From: Bacillus sp. HF117_J1_D
GTDB taxonomy: Bacteria; Bacillota; Bacilli; Bacillales; Bacillaceae_C
Direction of reading: 5' to 3'
NCBI GenBank assembly: GCA_009928435.1
Contig: JAABNQ010000004.1
Span: 59,606-123,605, forward strand
Length of the DNA: 64,000 nt
Of the stretch, positions 51,800-60,379 are shown one piece after another. The first letter of the stretch is position 1. Each line of letters begins with the position of its first letter. The notes under the pieces were generated by a model, which saw only the letters and a list, made by a program, of their open reading frames with translations, made no database searches and was not told where the DNA came from. A program made the position numbers and the translations under genes.

Positions 51800-53570
51800 A
51801 GGGAAAATGTCGTCCGCAATCGCCCCTGACAAACAGTCAAAAAAGGTTGCGGTAAGAGTATCAAGGGCGAAGGGGACAAAAGCAGGCACGACAAAGAGCC
51901 CTTGACAATATCCAATTTTAACCTTTTTATCCATTCGGTTTGTCAAGGGTTCGCTCCGCCGATTGCTCGGATGCAAGGGCTCAGCTAAACAAAAAGCTAG
52001 GCGGACTGCTGTTCGTCCAAGAATTCCTGGGCCAGCGAAATCAGTTTTGTCCATCTTTCCGGCATATTGGGCATCCTTTGAAGTTCCGGGATGATGACAG
52101 GCACCTGATTCTCCAGTGCTGCGTGTGGTCTAAGGAAATTAAAGTATGCCACAAACAGGGTCACAAAGGAGACGGATCCTTCTTGGGAGCCGAATCCAGT
52201 AGTCGCCCGGTAATTGCCTTTAAATGTCCGGTTGAGACGCTCAATGATTTGTTTAAGCGGACGGTATTCTTCTGAGACAGGATCCTCGTTGGTCAGACCA
52301 ATGACTCTGTGGATGTCAAAGTGAATGCCGTGCTGGGCGAAAAAATGCTGGGCCAGAATGTAGATGGGATTGCCATCGACGACAAACATCAGGTCCTCAG
52401 GGATTGTTTTAAGTTTCTGCAGCACCTGGTCCAGTGCTCTAATGGCCGACGGTGTGTCCCTGTTGGGTGATACAGGGTAGGACAGAATAATCTTCTTGAC
52501 GGCATCAAAGAAAAAGAACAGATAATGCCAGCGCCCTTTCACGCGGATATACGTTTCATCGCCGCAAAAGCTGTTTGACAGGTCGTAGGGATAATGATCA
52601 ATAAATGGCTTGGTGATAAGGGCGACGCTGTTCATGTAATTCAGGATGGTCTGATGAGAAATTTTAATGCTGTGCACATCAAACATCAGGGCAGCTGTTT
52701 TTCTGGCTGAGAGTCCGTAATTCACGTGGTATGTCAAAATAAGCCCCAACGTATGGGCCGACACGTAAATGCGTGAAAGATCCACTTTAGGCTTTACAGG
52801 TGACTCCTTGGATAAAGGCTTGAAGTCAAAGGTAAACTCCCGAAAGATGTATCTGACTTTGAACGCCTGAGGATCTTTTTGGAACTGCTCCTTTTCTTCT
52901 TGGGTCATTTTGTTTAGATTATTTTGGTAGAACGAACAGGCATTGTTTTTACATTTGAACACGTAAAAATCCTTACGTTCCTTGATTCTTTCCAAAGTCT
53001 TTAAACAATGAGGGCATTTGAGGATGGCCTCTTTTAGGAAACGGTTTTTCTTGCTAAACAGACACGCACAAATTTTGCATTGATATTGCCCTTTATCGCC
53101 GTTATTGGCATAAAGGTACGAAGAAGGTGCCGAACACTTTGGGCATGTGAGAGCAGCCGGAACTTTAACCACACTGTTTTTCCGACGCACAACCGGCTTT
53201 AAAGGCTTTCCATGTTTAGCTTGATAATCGGAAAGAAGCTGTTGATAGTCAAGCTTCTCCAGATTTTCAATGATGGGCATCTCATCAACCTGTAATTTGC
53301 GATAAGGCTGGTTCACAGGCTCATCGAAAGCGGCTTTAGCCACTGATTTGCCAAGGATCATTCCTAAAAGGCCAAAAATAATTTTTTCTTGAAACTTGAT
53401 ATATCTAAGTAAATACGCTATAAATTGAGGTAACAACTTGTCACTTCCTAATTTTAGGGATTTGGTGTCGTGTGGTAACCTCATCAAACCTTAAAATTTA
53501 GGGGGTGGCAAGTTTTTTGCTTTTAAAGCCCTTAAGATCAAGGGATTATTAGCTTTTTACTATGGAACTT
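51800..53570. mobile_element. Insertion sequence between sqr and DUF1641 gene, ends approximate
   Basis: Contains a DDE transposase gene on the minus strand, with codon use and GC content unlike the flanks. The ends are not settled. GCCCTTG/CAAGGGC motifs recur at the left (51862, 51898, 51941, about 51973) and right (53527-53545) sides and may be terminal or subterminal transposase sites. TTGACAATA occurs at 51902-51910 and 53571-53579 and could be a 9-bp target duplication, but no convincing inverted repeat abuts it. Confidence 0.65.
51997..53484 (-). CDS. DDE transposase with zinc-ribbon N-terminus (IS6/IS240-like catalytic domain)
   Basis: About 495 aa. Two Cys-pair zinc motifs (LTCPKCSAPSSYLY with CKICACLF, and LKCPHCLKTL with CKNNAC) lie at about 115-195. 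An HTH-like region follows (LSARKTAALMFDVHSIKIS). The IS240-type DDE core has the first Asp in CGDETYIRVKGRWHYLFFFF near 318, the second in FVVDGNPIY near 377, and Glu in RPLKQIIERLNRTFKGNYR near 429. All three catalytic residues are present, so it may be active. Start uncertain: ATG 53484, or TTG 53436 behind AGGAAG. Confidence 0.85.
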   Translation of the reverse strand: MRLPHDTKSLKLGSDKLLPQFIAYLLRYIKFQEKIIFGLLGMILGKSVAKAAFDEPVNQPYRKLQVDEMPIIENLEKLDYQQLLSDYQAKHGKPLKPVVRRKNSVVKVPAALTCPKCSAPSSYLYANNGDKGQYQCKICACLFSKKNRFLKEAILKCPHCLKTLERIKERKDFYVFKCKNNACSFYQNNLNKMTQEEKEQFQKDPQAFKVRYIFREFTFDFKPLSKESPVKPKVDLSRIYVSAHTLGLILTYHVNYGLSARKTAALMFDVHSIKISHQTILNYMNSVALITKPFIDHYPYDLSNSFCGDETYIRVKGRWHYLFFFFDAVKKIILSYPVSPNRDTPSAIRALDQVLQKLKTIPEDLMFVVDGNPIYILAQHFFAQHGIHFDIHRVIGLTNEDPVSEEYRPLKQIIERLNRTFKGNYRATTGFGSQEGSVSFVTLFVAYFNFLRPHAALENQVPVIIPELQRMPNMPERWTKLISLAQEFLDEQQSA

Positions 53571-53603
53571 TTGACAATACGGAACCATGTAGGGGGGAAA
53601 TAG

Positions 53604-54167
53604 ATGGAAACAGCCCTTGTAAGTAAAGGATTAATGGAAAAGCTGAACAATCCGGATATAACGGATTCATTGGAAAGGCTATTGGACCAATTACCTGGCA
53701 TCGTTCAGAGAATGGATACATTGGAGCAGCTCCTAACAACAGTAGAATCTGTCATGGCAGATGAAAAAACGATAGAAAAATTACAATTAAAGTTGGAGCA
53801 TACGAATATTGATTGGAGAACACTTGAATCAGGCATACATTTGCTTGAAAAGCTGCCATCACTGTTACAAATTATAGGTAAATTGGAGCAGGCTGCAGTT
53901 TTCGCAGAAGATGTGATGAAGGATGACAAATCTGTTCAATACCTTTTACAAAATGTTGAGGATTATATGAACCCAGTAAAAAATCGATTTTCACAAGGAA
54001 AGAGACTGTGGAAGGAAGTAAAAAGTGAGTCTGAAAAAAACACCCGGCAAATATCCATGCTTACAATGATGAAATGGATAAAAGAGCCTCAGGTGCAAAG
54101 GCTTTTAGCTTATGTTCAGGCATTTATCAATGCGATTCCAAATCCGGAAAATAGAAAGGAAGATTGA
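53604..54167 (+). CDS. DUF1641 protein, probable SQR partner
   Basis: 187-aa mostly helical protein of the DUF1641 family (MEKLNNPDITDSLERLLDQL, then repeated hydrophobic heptads). In many Bacilli this family is encoded right behind sqr-like or formate-dehydrogenase genes. Here the sqr gene lies 1.8 kb upstream with a transposase gene between, pointing the other way, so co-transcription is probably broken. AGGGGGG precedes the ATG. Function unknown. Possibly an accessory membrane-associated factor of the quinone reductase. Confidence 0.75.
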   Translation: METALVSKGLMEKLNNPDITDSLERLLDQLPGIVQRMDTLEQLLTTVESVMADEKTIEKLQLKLEHTNIDWRTLESGIHLLEKLPSLLQIIGKLEQAAVFAEDVMKDDKSVQYLLQNVEDYMNPVKNRFSQGKRLWKEVKSESEKNTRQISMLTMMKWIKEPQVQRLLAYVQAFINAIPNPENRKED

Positions 54168-54186
54168 GACGAGTGTTATGAAGGTA

Positions 54187-54238
54187 TTTTTAAGCGGTAA
54201 GAAAGCAAAAAAATGACTCCGTTTTCTTTTTGACAAGT
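54187..54238 (+). repeat. Dispersed ~50-bp repeat R3, copy 2
   Basis: TTTTTAAGCGGTAAGAAAGC ... GTTTTCTTTTTGACAAGT matches 33811-33861 with few changes. Confidence 0.65.
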
Positions 54239-54327
54239 TTCTCCTTTTGCTTGTCGACTAAGGCTACGCGCCTTGCACTTTTCTAATGTATAATGGTGAA
54301 AAAGTGACGCGAAGGGAGAATCGGATC

Positions 54328-54963
54328 ATGATTAAATCATTGAATGTGGGCAGGCCGCAGCTGATTGGGAATCCATTTGGACAGGTAATCAATTCCGGAA
54401 TTAGAAAAAAACCTGTTTCTTCAGCATATCTTTATACATCAGGCTTTGAAAATGATGACGTTGCAGACAATGACAGTCACGGTGGTATAGATCGTGCTGT
54501 TTGTTTTTATCCCTTTGAACATTATGCAGACTGGAACTCACTTTCAGGTACAGAGCTGGCTATACCCGCTTTTGGAGAAAATGTAACTATCAATGGGTTT
54601 ACAGAAGACGATATATATATCGGTGATATTTTTCAAATTGGCGATGCAAAAGTTGAAATCACCCAAAGTAGGATCCCTTGCGCTAAAGTGGATATTTCCA
54701 ACCGGATCCGGGGATTATTTGAACAATTTATTCTGACCGGAAAAACAGGCTATTTTGGAAGAGTACTGGAGGAAGGTATGATAGAAGAAACGTCGGAGAT
54801 TACTTTGATTGATCGACAGAAGCAGACCATTTCAGTAAGGGGCTTGCACCATTTATTTTTTCATCGCCAGAATGCTGCAGAGATTGAGAGGGTCATAGAA
54901 ATCAATGGGATTGCTGTGGATATGCGGACACGGCTTAAAAGACTCCTGAAAAAACACAAATAA
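54328..54963 (+). CDS. MOSC-domain protein (YiiM/YflK-like)
   Basis: 211 aa. The MOSC domain (about 20-165) has DNDSHGGIDRAVCFYPFEHY and the conserved Cys in ITQSRIPCAKVDISN, followed by the YiiM-type C-terminal 3-alpha domain. MOSC proteins bind molybdenum cofactor or sulfur. YiiM-type enzymes reduce N-hydroxylated compounds. It is thus a possible user of the cofactor made by moaA-moeA-mobB. ATG 54328 follows AAGGGAGA, and the frame upstream overlaps a TATAAT-like region. Monocistronic. Confidence 0.86.
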   Translation: MIKSLNVGRPQLIGNPFGQVINSGIRKKPVSSAYLYTSGFENDDVADNDSHGGIDRAVCFYPFEHYADWNSLSGTELAIPAFGENVTINGFTEDDIYIGDIFQIGDAKVEITQSRIPCAKVDISNRIRGLFEQFILTGKTGYFGRVLEEGMIEETSEITLIDRQKQTISVRGLHHLFFHRQNAAEIERVIEINGIAVDMRTRLKRLLKKHK

Positions 54964-54971
54964 TAATGATT

Positions 54972-55012
54972 GCTTCAAAGTCGCTTTGGTAATTGATTGC
55001 CGAAGCTTTTTT
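54972..55012 (+). terminator. Probable terminator of MOSC gene
   Basis: GCTTC (54972-54976) pairs with GAAGC (55002-55006), enclosing smaller hairpins CAAAG/CTTTG and GGTAA/TTGCC, followed by six T. Confidence 0.55.
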
Positions 55013-55118
55013 GTTTCTGGGAAAAAATAATGAACCTAGACCCGAAGGATGTAACGGGCTTGTTGTTAGTGAAGTGGAGCTTTTGTTAATCGCTCTGCTT
55101 TCTTTTGCCAATACAACG

Positions 55119-55140
55119 TTTCGCTACACATGTAGCGAAA
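55119..55140. promoter_or_regulatory. 22-bp perfect palindrome 1, candidate enhancer (UAS) of acetone operon
   Basis: Arms TTTCGCTACA and TGTAGCGAAA with CA between. Centre at 55129.5, about 185 bp upstream of the -24 element. A palindrome of this size and position is typical of sites for sigma-54 activators. Binding is inferred. Confidence 0.6.
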
Positions 55141-55171
55141 GGATACAGTTAATGTCATTTCCCTCAACAAT

Positions 55172-55193
55172 CAAATACGCATCGGCGTATTTG
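55172..55193. promoter_or_regulatory. 22-bp palindrome 2, candidate enhancer (UAS) of acetone operon
   Basis: Arms CAAATACGC and GCGTATTTG with ATCG between. Centre at 55182.5, 53 bp (five helical turns) from palindrome 1. A weaker TCGAG/CTCGA element follows at 55207-55221. Confidence 0.6.
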
Positions 55194-55311
55194 CGCCCAG
55201 ATTTTATCGAGTTTCGCTCGAAGCATTTTCCTTTGTAAATCTGTAGCATCCGCCGAATGAAGCTAAACCAAATGCCGAAATTGTTTCTTTTATTTTATTC
55301 TCGAAGACAAG

Positions 55312-55328
55312 TTGGTATGCTTTTTGCA
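55312..55328 (+). promoter_or_regulatory. Sigma-54 (-24/-12) promoter of acetone carboxylase operon
   Basis: TTGGTATGCTTTTTGCA fits YTGGCACGN4TTGCW, with GG (55314-55315) and GC (55326-55327) exactly 12 bp apart. It lies 41 bp before the acxA start, and a sigma-54 activator gene ends the cluster. Confidence 0.85.
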
Positions 55329-55368
55329 ATTATAATCATTAATTCAATGGAAAGGAGAGAAAAACAAT

Positions 55369-57504
55369 TTGGCAAAGTCACAGATTCTTGCGATTGACGC
55401 TGGCGGAACAATGACAGACACCTTCATAATCGATGAAACGGGGGATTTTGTTGTAGGAAAAGCCCAAACTACACCAATGGATGAACATATAGGGCTGTTG
55501 AACTCTGCCAAAGACGCATTGGGACAATGGGAAGTAGATGTGGAACAGGAGTTTCCAAATTTGCGGGCTGGGGTTTATTCTGGTACCGCCATGCTGAATC
55601 GTCTTGTATCCAGAGTTGGACGTCGTGTTGGATTAGTCGTGAACAAAGGAATGGAAGATAACCACCGCATGGGAAGGGGGATTCAATCCTATTTAGGTTA
55701 TTCCTATTCTGACCGGATTCATATTAACACACATCATTTTGACCCACCGTTAGTACCTCGAAAATGGACGATTGGCATCACCGAAAGAGTAGATATGTTT
55801 GGGAATGTTGTCATTCCGTTATATGAGCATGAAATTGAACCAGCTATTCAAAAGCTAATAAACGAAGATGTCGAAGCGATTGTCATTAGTTTACTCCATT
55901 CATACAAGCATCCAGAACACGAGAGAAAAATCAGAGACATAGCAAAAGATTTAATTCAGAAGGCAAAAAAGGATATTCAGGTCTTTGCAACAGTCGATTA
56001 TTATCCAGTGAGAAAGGAATCTCACAGGACAAACACAACAATTGTAGAAGCCTATGCTGCTGAGCCATCTAGAAAAACCTTGGAAAGAATAGATCAAGCT
56101 TTAAAAGAAAATGGAACCGATTTCAATTTAAGGATTATGGCCAGTCATGGCGGAACCATCAGTATAAAAGCAAATGAGCTAGCTAGGACATGTGTCTCTG
56201 GTCCAATAGGGGGAATGGTTGGAGCAAAATATTTAGCGGAAAGTCTCGGGCTTAAAAATGTAGCATGTTCGGATATTGGAGGAACCAGTTTTGATATTGG
56301 ACTGATTACACAAGGGGACCTTGCCATTAATTCCAGCCCAGATATGGCTAGACTAGTCTTATCTTTGCCTCTAGTGTCTATGGATACAACAGGTGCAGGG
56401 ACCGGAAGCTATGTAAGAATCGATCCGAACTATGGAAATCTGACACTCGGTCCAGATAGCGCGGGATCACTTGTAGGAGTATGCAACCCTGAAGGAGGCA
56501 TTGAAACTGTTACTGTTTCTGACTGCCATGTTGTGATTGGTTTGATCAATCCAGATAATTTTATTGGTGGTGCCATTAAGCTGTCGCGTGAACGGGCATA
56601 CCATGCCGTTAAAACTCAAATTGCAGATCCTCTTGGGCTACCTGTCGAGGAAGCGGCACTGGGAGTTATAGAATTACTTGAATCACAACTTCGAAACTAT
56701 TTAGAATCGATGATTCTTGGTAAGGGGTATTCGCCATCTCAGTATGTTTGTTTTTCCTATGGTGGGGGAGGTCCGTTACATACAGCTGGCTACACTAAAG
56801 GACTGGGCTTTGAAGATATACTCATCCCTGCATGGGCTGCTGGATTCTCTGCGTTTGGATGTGGTGCTGCGGACTTCGAATACCGCTATGATAAAACTTT
56901 GGACTTGAATGTAGACGAGGCTGCGGATAGCCAGACTGTTATGAAGGTTGGAAAAGAATTACAGTCTTCATGGAATGAGCTTAAGGAGAAAGTGACCGAA
57001 GAATTCAAGAAAAATGACTATTTGCCTGAGGATGTGAACTTCCGTCTCCTTTATCGTATGCAGTATCAAGGGCAGCTCAATGATTTGGAAATTGAAGCGC
57101 CGATAAAAGAATTTAAAAATGAAGATGACTTTGAAACATTGGTTAGAACCTTTGAGGACATGTACACAAGAGTCTATGCGAAATCAGCCTTGTCTCCTGA
57201 ACTCGGTTATTCTATTACCGGTGCGATTGTTCGCGGAGTTGTTGATGTACCGAAGCCGGAGATTCCGTCTGAGCCTTTAGATGGGGAGACGCCTCCAAAG
57301 GAAGCTTTCTTAGGGACCCGTCAGGTTTATTGGACAGATGGATGGCAATACGCCGATATTTACGAGATGGAAAAACTGATTCCTGGGAACCGAATTAAGG
57401 CATTTTCTATTGTGGAATCATCAGCAACAACTTTGGTTGTTCCAACAGGATTTGAAGCTTATTTGGATGAGAACCGAATTTTCCATCTAAAGGAATTAAA
57501 ATAA
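55369..57504 (+). CDS. acxA: Acetone carboxylase subunit beta (HyuA-like)
   Basis: 711-aa subunit of acetone carboxylase, which makes acetoacetate from acetone and bicarbonate with ATP. It belongs to the hydantoinase/oxoprolinase A superfamily, with the N-terminal ATPase-like start AIDAGGTMTDTF at about residues 9-20, a second phosphate-binding segment CSDIGGTSFDIGLIT near 303, and FSYGGGGPLHTAGY near 462. Length fits AcxA (~717). TTG 55369 has AAAGGAG upstream. It is the first gene of acxABC, driven by the -24/-12 promoter 41 bp before it. Confidence 0.92.
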   Translation: MAKSQILAIDAGGTMTDTFIIDETGDFVVGKAQTTPMDEHIGLLNSAKDALGQWEVDVEQEFPNLRAGVYSGTAMLNRLVSRVGRRVGLVVNKGMEDNHRMGRGIQSYLGYSYSDRIHINTHHFDPPLVPRKWTIGITERVDMFGNVVIPLYEHEIEPAIQKLINEDVEAIVISLLHSYKHPEHERKIRDIAKDLIQKAKKDIQVFATVDYYPVRKESHRTNTTIVEAYAAEPSRKTLERIDQALKENGTDFNLRIMASHGGTISIKANELARTCVSGPIGGMVGAKYLAESLGLKNVACSDIGGTSFDIGLITQGDLAINSSPDMARLVLSLPLVSMDTTGAGTGSYVRIDPNYGNLTLGPDSAGSLVGVCNPEGGIETVTVSDCHVVIGLINPDNFIGGAIKLSRERAYHAVKTQIADPLGLPVEEAALGVIELLESQLRNYLESMILGKGYSPSQYVCFSYGGGGPLHTAGYTKGLGFEDILIPAWAAGFSAFGCGAADFEYRYDKTLDLNVDEAADSQTVMKVGKELQSSWNELKEKVTEEFKKNDYLPEDVNFRLLYRMQYQGQLNDLEIEAPIKEFKNEDDFETLVRTFEDMYTRVYAKSALSPELGYSITGAIVRGVVDVPKPEIPSEPLDGETPPKEAFLGTRQVYWTDGWQYADIYEMEKLIPGNRIKAFSIVESSATTLVVPTGFEAYLDENRIFHLKELK

Positions 57505-57526
57505 TCAATGCGAGGAGGTATTCCAC

Positions 57527-59812
57527 TTGGCAAAAGCAATAGATAGTGTTCTACCAAAAACACAAAAACCGATCGGCTGGGATGGAAAGTCATTAAAGCA
57601 AATGCGTCATGATATGACAGAGATCAGTAGAGAAACGGGGCATTATGCCGGATTGACTTCCTTGCCATTAAAAGAGTCAGATCCAATAAAATTTGAGAAG
57701 ATTTACTCGAAACTTCGCGGCGGGGTCGTTCATGCAAGAGAAACGGCTAAGAAAGTGGCTGCTTCTCCCATCGTAGAACAGGAGGGTGAACTATGCTTCA
57801 GTCTGTACTCTCCTGAAGCAGACTCTATTGTTACATCGACAGGAATTATTATTCACGTCGGAACGATGGGAGCAGCAATAAAATTTATGATTGAAAATGA
57901 TTATGAAGAGAATCCAGGAATCGCTGATAAAGATATTTTCTGTAACAATGACAATCATGTTGGAAACGTGCATACGTGTGATATTCATACACTGGTTCCG
58001 ATTTTTTGGGAAGATGAGATTGTCGGTTGGGTAGGTGGGGTTACCCATGTTATTGATACAGGAGCTTCCGCCCCCGGAAGTATGCCGATGGGTCCCGTAC
58101 AGCGTTATGATGATGGTTACCAAGTAACCTGCCGGAAAATCGGAGAAAATGATGTCTTATCAAAGGACTGGCTGCTAGAAAGCACCCGTTCTGTAAGAGC
58201 GGTGAAATATTGGACTCTGGATGAAAAAACCCGTGTTGCAGGCTGCCATATGATCCGCGATCTTGTTTTGGACGTGATTCAAGAAGAAGGGATTGACACG
58301 TACAAAACATTTATCCGCGAAATTATCGAAGATGGTCGCCGCGGGTTTGTCAATCAGGTAAAAACCATGCTAATACCGGGGAAATATCGTCAGGTTTCAT
58401 TCAGTGATGTGCAGTTTAAGGGATTGGACCTGCCAAAATTTGCTCAGGTTGACACGATTATGCATTCACCATCCGAAATCACTGTCCATAAGGATGCAAA
58501 GCTTGAAATTGATTTTGAAGGAGCAAGCCGTTGGGGATGGCATCCGTTTAATGCAACTCCAGTGTCTATGACAAGTGGTATCTGGGTTATGCTGTCACAA
58601 ACACTTGTACCAAATGATCGGATCAATGATGGCGCTTACTATGCTAGTAAATTTGGTACTCCTTTAGGTTCGTGGCTAAACCCTGATGACATACGTTCTG
58701 CTCATTCTAACACGTGGCATGCACTTGTGGCGGCTTGGTCACCATTATGGCGGGGCTTAAGTCGAGCATACTATGGGCGTGGATATCTGGAAGAAGTCAA
58801 TGCAGGAAATGCCCATACTTCCAACTGGCTGATGGGAGGCGGAATCGATCAATATGGAGGACTTTCCGCCCTGAATAGTTTTGAGACCGCTGCCTGCGGT
58901 GTAGGAGCAAGCGCGGTTAATGATGGTATTAGTCATTCAGCGGCTTTATGGAACCCGGAAGGTGACATGGGGGACATGGAAATATGGGAACTTCTTGAAC
59001 CGCTCGTATACATGGGAAGGGAAATATTACCTGGATCAGGCGGTGCTGGCAAATACCGCGGCGGTAACGGATGGCAGTCACTGCGTTTGGGCTGGGGCGC
59101 GAAAGAATGGACAATGTTCGTTGCTGGTGCTGGTGTAATGGCGACAGATTGCGGATTAATGGGAGGTTATCCAGCTTCCTCAGGTTATCGGTTTACAGCT
59201 TATAACACTAATTTAAAAGAGAGGATTGAAAAGAGGCAGCCTTTGCCACTTGGAGGCGATATAGATCCAGACAAGCCGCTTTATGAGGAAAATATGGAAG
59301 CTGAAGTCATTCACCGTGACAGACAGACCTGCTCCACACAGGAAGAATTCGGTGATTATGACCTCATCATGAACTATTTGCGTGGAGGTCCAGGATATGG
59401 CGACCCAATTGAACGTAATCCTAAAGATGTGGAAGCTGATTTAAACCAAAGACATATTCTTCTTCGTTATGCTGAAAAAGTGTTTGGATGTGTGTTTAAA
59501 GAAAAAGACGGTACGTATACAGTTGATATCAAAGCAACAGAGAAAAAACGGAAAGCAATCCGGAAGGAACGCTTAAAAAGAAGTATCCCTGCACAGGAAT
59601 GGCTCAATCAAGAGAAACAAAATATACTTGATCAAAAAGCATCATTGCAAGTAAGAAATATGTATGCTGAAAGCTTCGCCCTAAGTGAAAAATTCACACA
59701 GGAATTTAAAGAATTTTGGACATTACCTGAAGACTGGATCATTCATGAAGAAGAATTAAACATGCCTAAGCTTGGAAAGCATATCAATCGCTTCAAGACA
59801 GGAGTGAACTAA
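57527..59812 (+). CDS. acxB: Acetone carboxylase subunit alpha (HyuB-like)
   Basis: 761-aa hydantoinase B/oxoprolinase-type subunit. Together with AcxA and AcxC it carries out the ATP-dependent carboxylation of acetone. In characterised enzymes the alpha subunit holds the Mn2+ site. Family segments are VEQEGELCFSLYSPEADSIV, CNNDNHVGNVHTCDIHTLVPIF near residue 145, and GRGYLEEVNAGNAHTSNWLM near 425. TTG 57527 follows GAGGAGG. acxA ends 22 bp before and acxC starts 1 bp after its stop. Confidence 0.92.
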   Translation: MAKAIDSVLPKTQKPIGWDGKSLKQMRHDMTEISRETGHYAGLTSLPLKESDPIKFEKIYSKLRGGVVHARETAKKVAASPIVEQEGELCFSLYSPEADSIVTSTGIIIHVGTMGAAIKFMIENDYEENPGIADKDIFCNNDNHVGNVHTCDIHTLVPIFWEDEIVGWVGGVTHVIDTGASAPGSMPMGPVQRYDDGYQVTCRKIGENDVLSKDWLLESTRSVRAVKYWTLDEKTRVAGCHMIRDLVLDVIQEEGIDTYKTFIREIIEDGRRGFVNQVKTMLIPGKYRQVSFSDVQFKGLDLPKFAQVDTIMHSPSEITVHKDAKLEIDFEGASRWGWHPFNATPVSMTSGIWVMLSQTLVPNDRINDGAYYASKFGTPLGSWLNPDDIRSAHSNTWHALVAAWSPLWRGLSRAYYGRGYLEEVNAGNAHTSNWLMGGGIDQYGGLSALNSFETAACGVGASAVNDGISHSAALWNPEGDMGDMEIWELLEPLVYMGREILPGSGGAGKYRGGNGWQSLRLGWGAKEWTMFVAGAGVMATDCGLMGGYPASSGYRFTAYNTNLKERIEKRQPLPLGGDIDPDKPLYEENMEAEVIHRDRQTCSTQEEFGDYDLIMNYLRGGPGYGDPIERNPKDVEADLNQRHILLRYAEKVFGCVFKEKDGTYTVDIKATEKKRKAIRKERLKRSIPAQEWLNQEKQNILDQKASLQVRNMYAESFALSEKFTQEFKEFWTLPEDWIIHEEELNMPKLGKHINRFKTGVN

Positions 59813-59813
59813 C

Positions 59814-60314
59814 ATGGCAAAATACGATAAGAAGTTAATCGGGGAATTGATTGATGGAACATTAGATTTCTATCAATTAAAAACGATGATGTCTTCCCAT
59901 AAAGACAAAGATAGGTTTTCTATTTATTTAAGTGTCATGCAAGAAAGGGTTCCTTGGGATGACCCAATTTTACTACCTATTGGAGAGCATTTGTTTATTG
60001 TTCAAAAAAAAGATGGCGAGCGGATTGTGAAATGTGACTGCGGACATGAATTCTGCGATTACAAAGATAATTGGAAACTACATGCCAATATATTTGTGCG
60101 GGATACTGAGGAAAAAATGAATGAAATCTATCCTAAATTGATGTCGCCTGATACAGAATGGCAAGTATTAAGAGAATATTATTGCCCAGGCTGTGCTTCC
60201 CAATTGGAGGTCGAGGCCGTTACCCCTTGGTACCCGGTGATTAAGGACTTTGAGCCGGATATCGATACATTTTATAATGAATGGATCAATACTCCATTAC
60301 CAGGCAGAGCCTGA
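59814..60314 (+). CDS. acxC: Acetone carboxylase subunit gamma
   Basis: 166-aa small subunit of acetone carboxylase. Two Cys clusters (VKCDCGHEFCDYKDNW and YYCPGCASQLEVE) form the expected zinc site. The N-terminus (KKLIGELIDGTLDF) and the end (WYPVIKDFEPD) are family-typical. It starts 1 bp after the acxB stop, indicating coupled synthesis of the hetero-hexamer. A strong hairpin follows, before the CoA-transferase genes. Confidence 0.92.
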   Translation: MAKYDKKLIGELIDGTLDFYQLKTMMSSHKDKDRFSIYLSVMQERVPWDDPILLPIGEHLFIVQKKDGERIVKCDCGHEFCDYKDNWKLHANIFVRDTEEKMNEIYPKLMSPDTEWQVLREYYCPGCASQLEVEAVTPWYPVIKDFEPDIDTFYNEWINTPLPGRA

Positions 60315-60323
60315 TAAACATCT

Positions 60324-60350
60324 GGCGACGGTTAACAACCGTCGCCTTTT
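60324..60350 (+). terminator. Hairpin between acxC and CoA-transferase genes
   Basis: GGCGACGGTT-AAC-AACCGTCGCC, perfect 10-bp stem followed by TTTTG. It may lower read-through into the downstream genes rather than end the transcript fully, since no separate promoter was seen for them. Confidence 0.8.
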
Positions 60351-60379
60351 GTGAAAAAAATTAAGGAAGGGGGAGCAAC

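Noticed and set aside
51902..53579. TTGACAATA at both sides as a definite 9-bp target duplication of the IS
   Set aside because: No inverted repeats directly adjoin it, so it is noted as a candidate only.
54993..55238. 81-codon frame upstream of the acetone operon
   Set aside because: It runs through the two palindromes and a terminator, has no family pattern and a poor ribosome site. The DNA is better read as a regulatory region.
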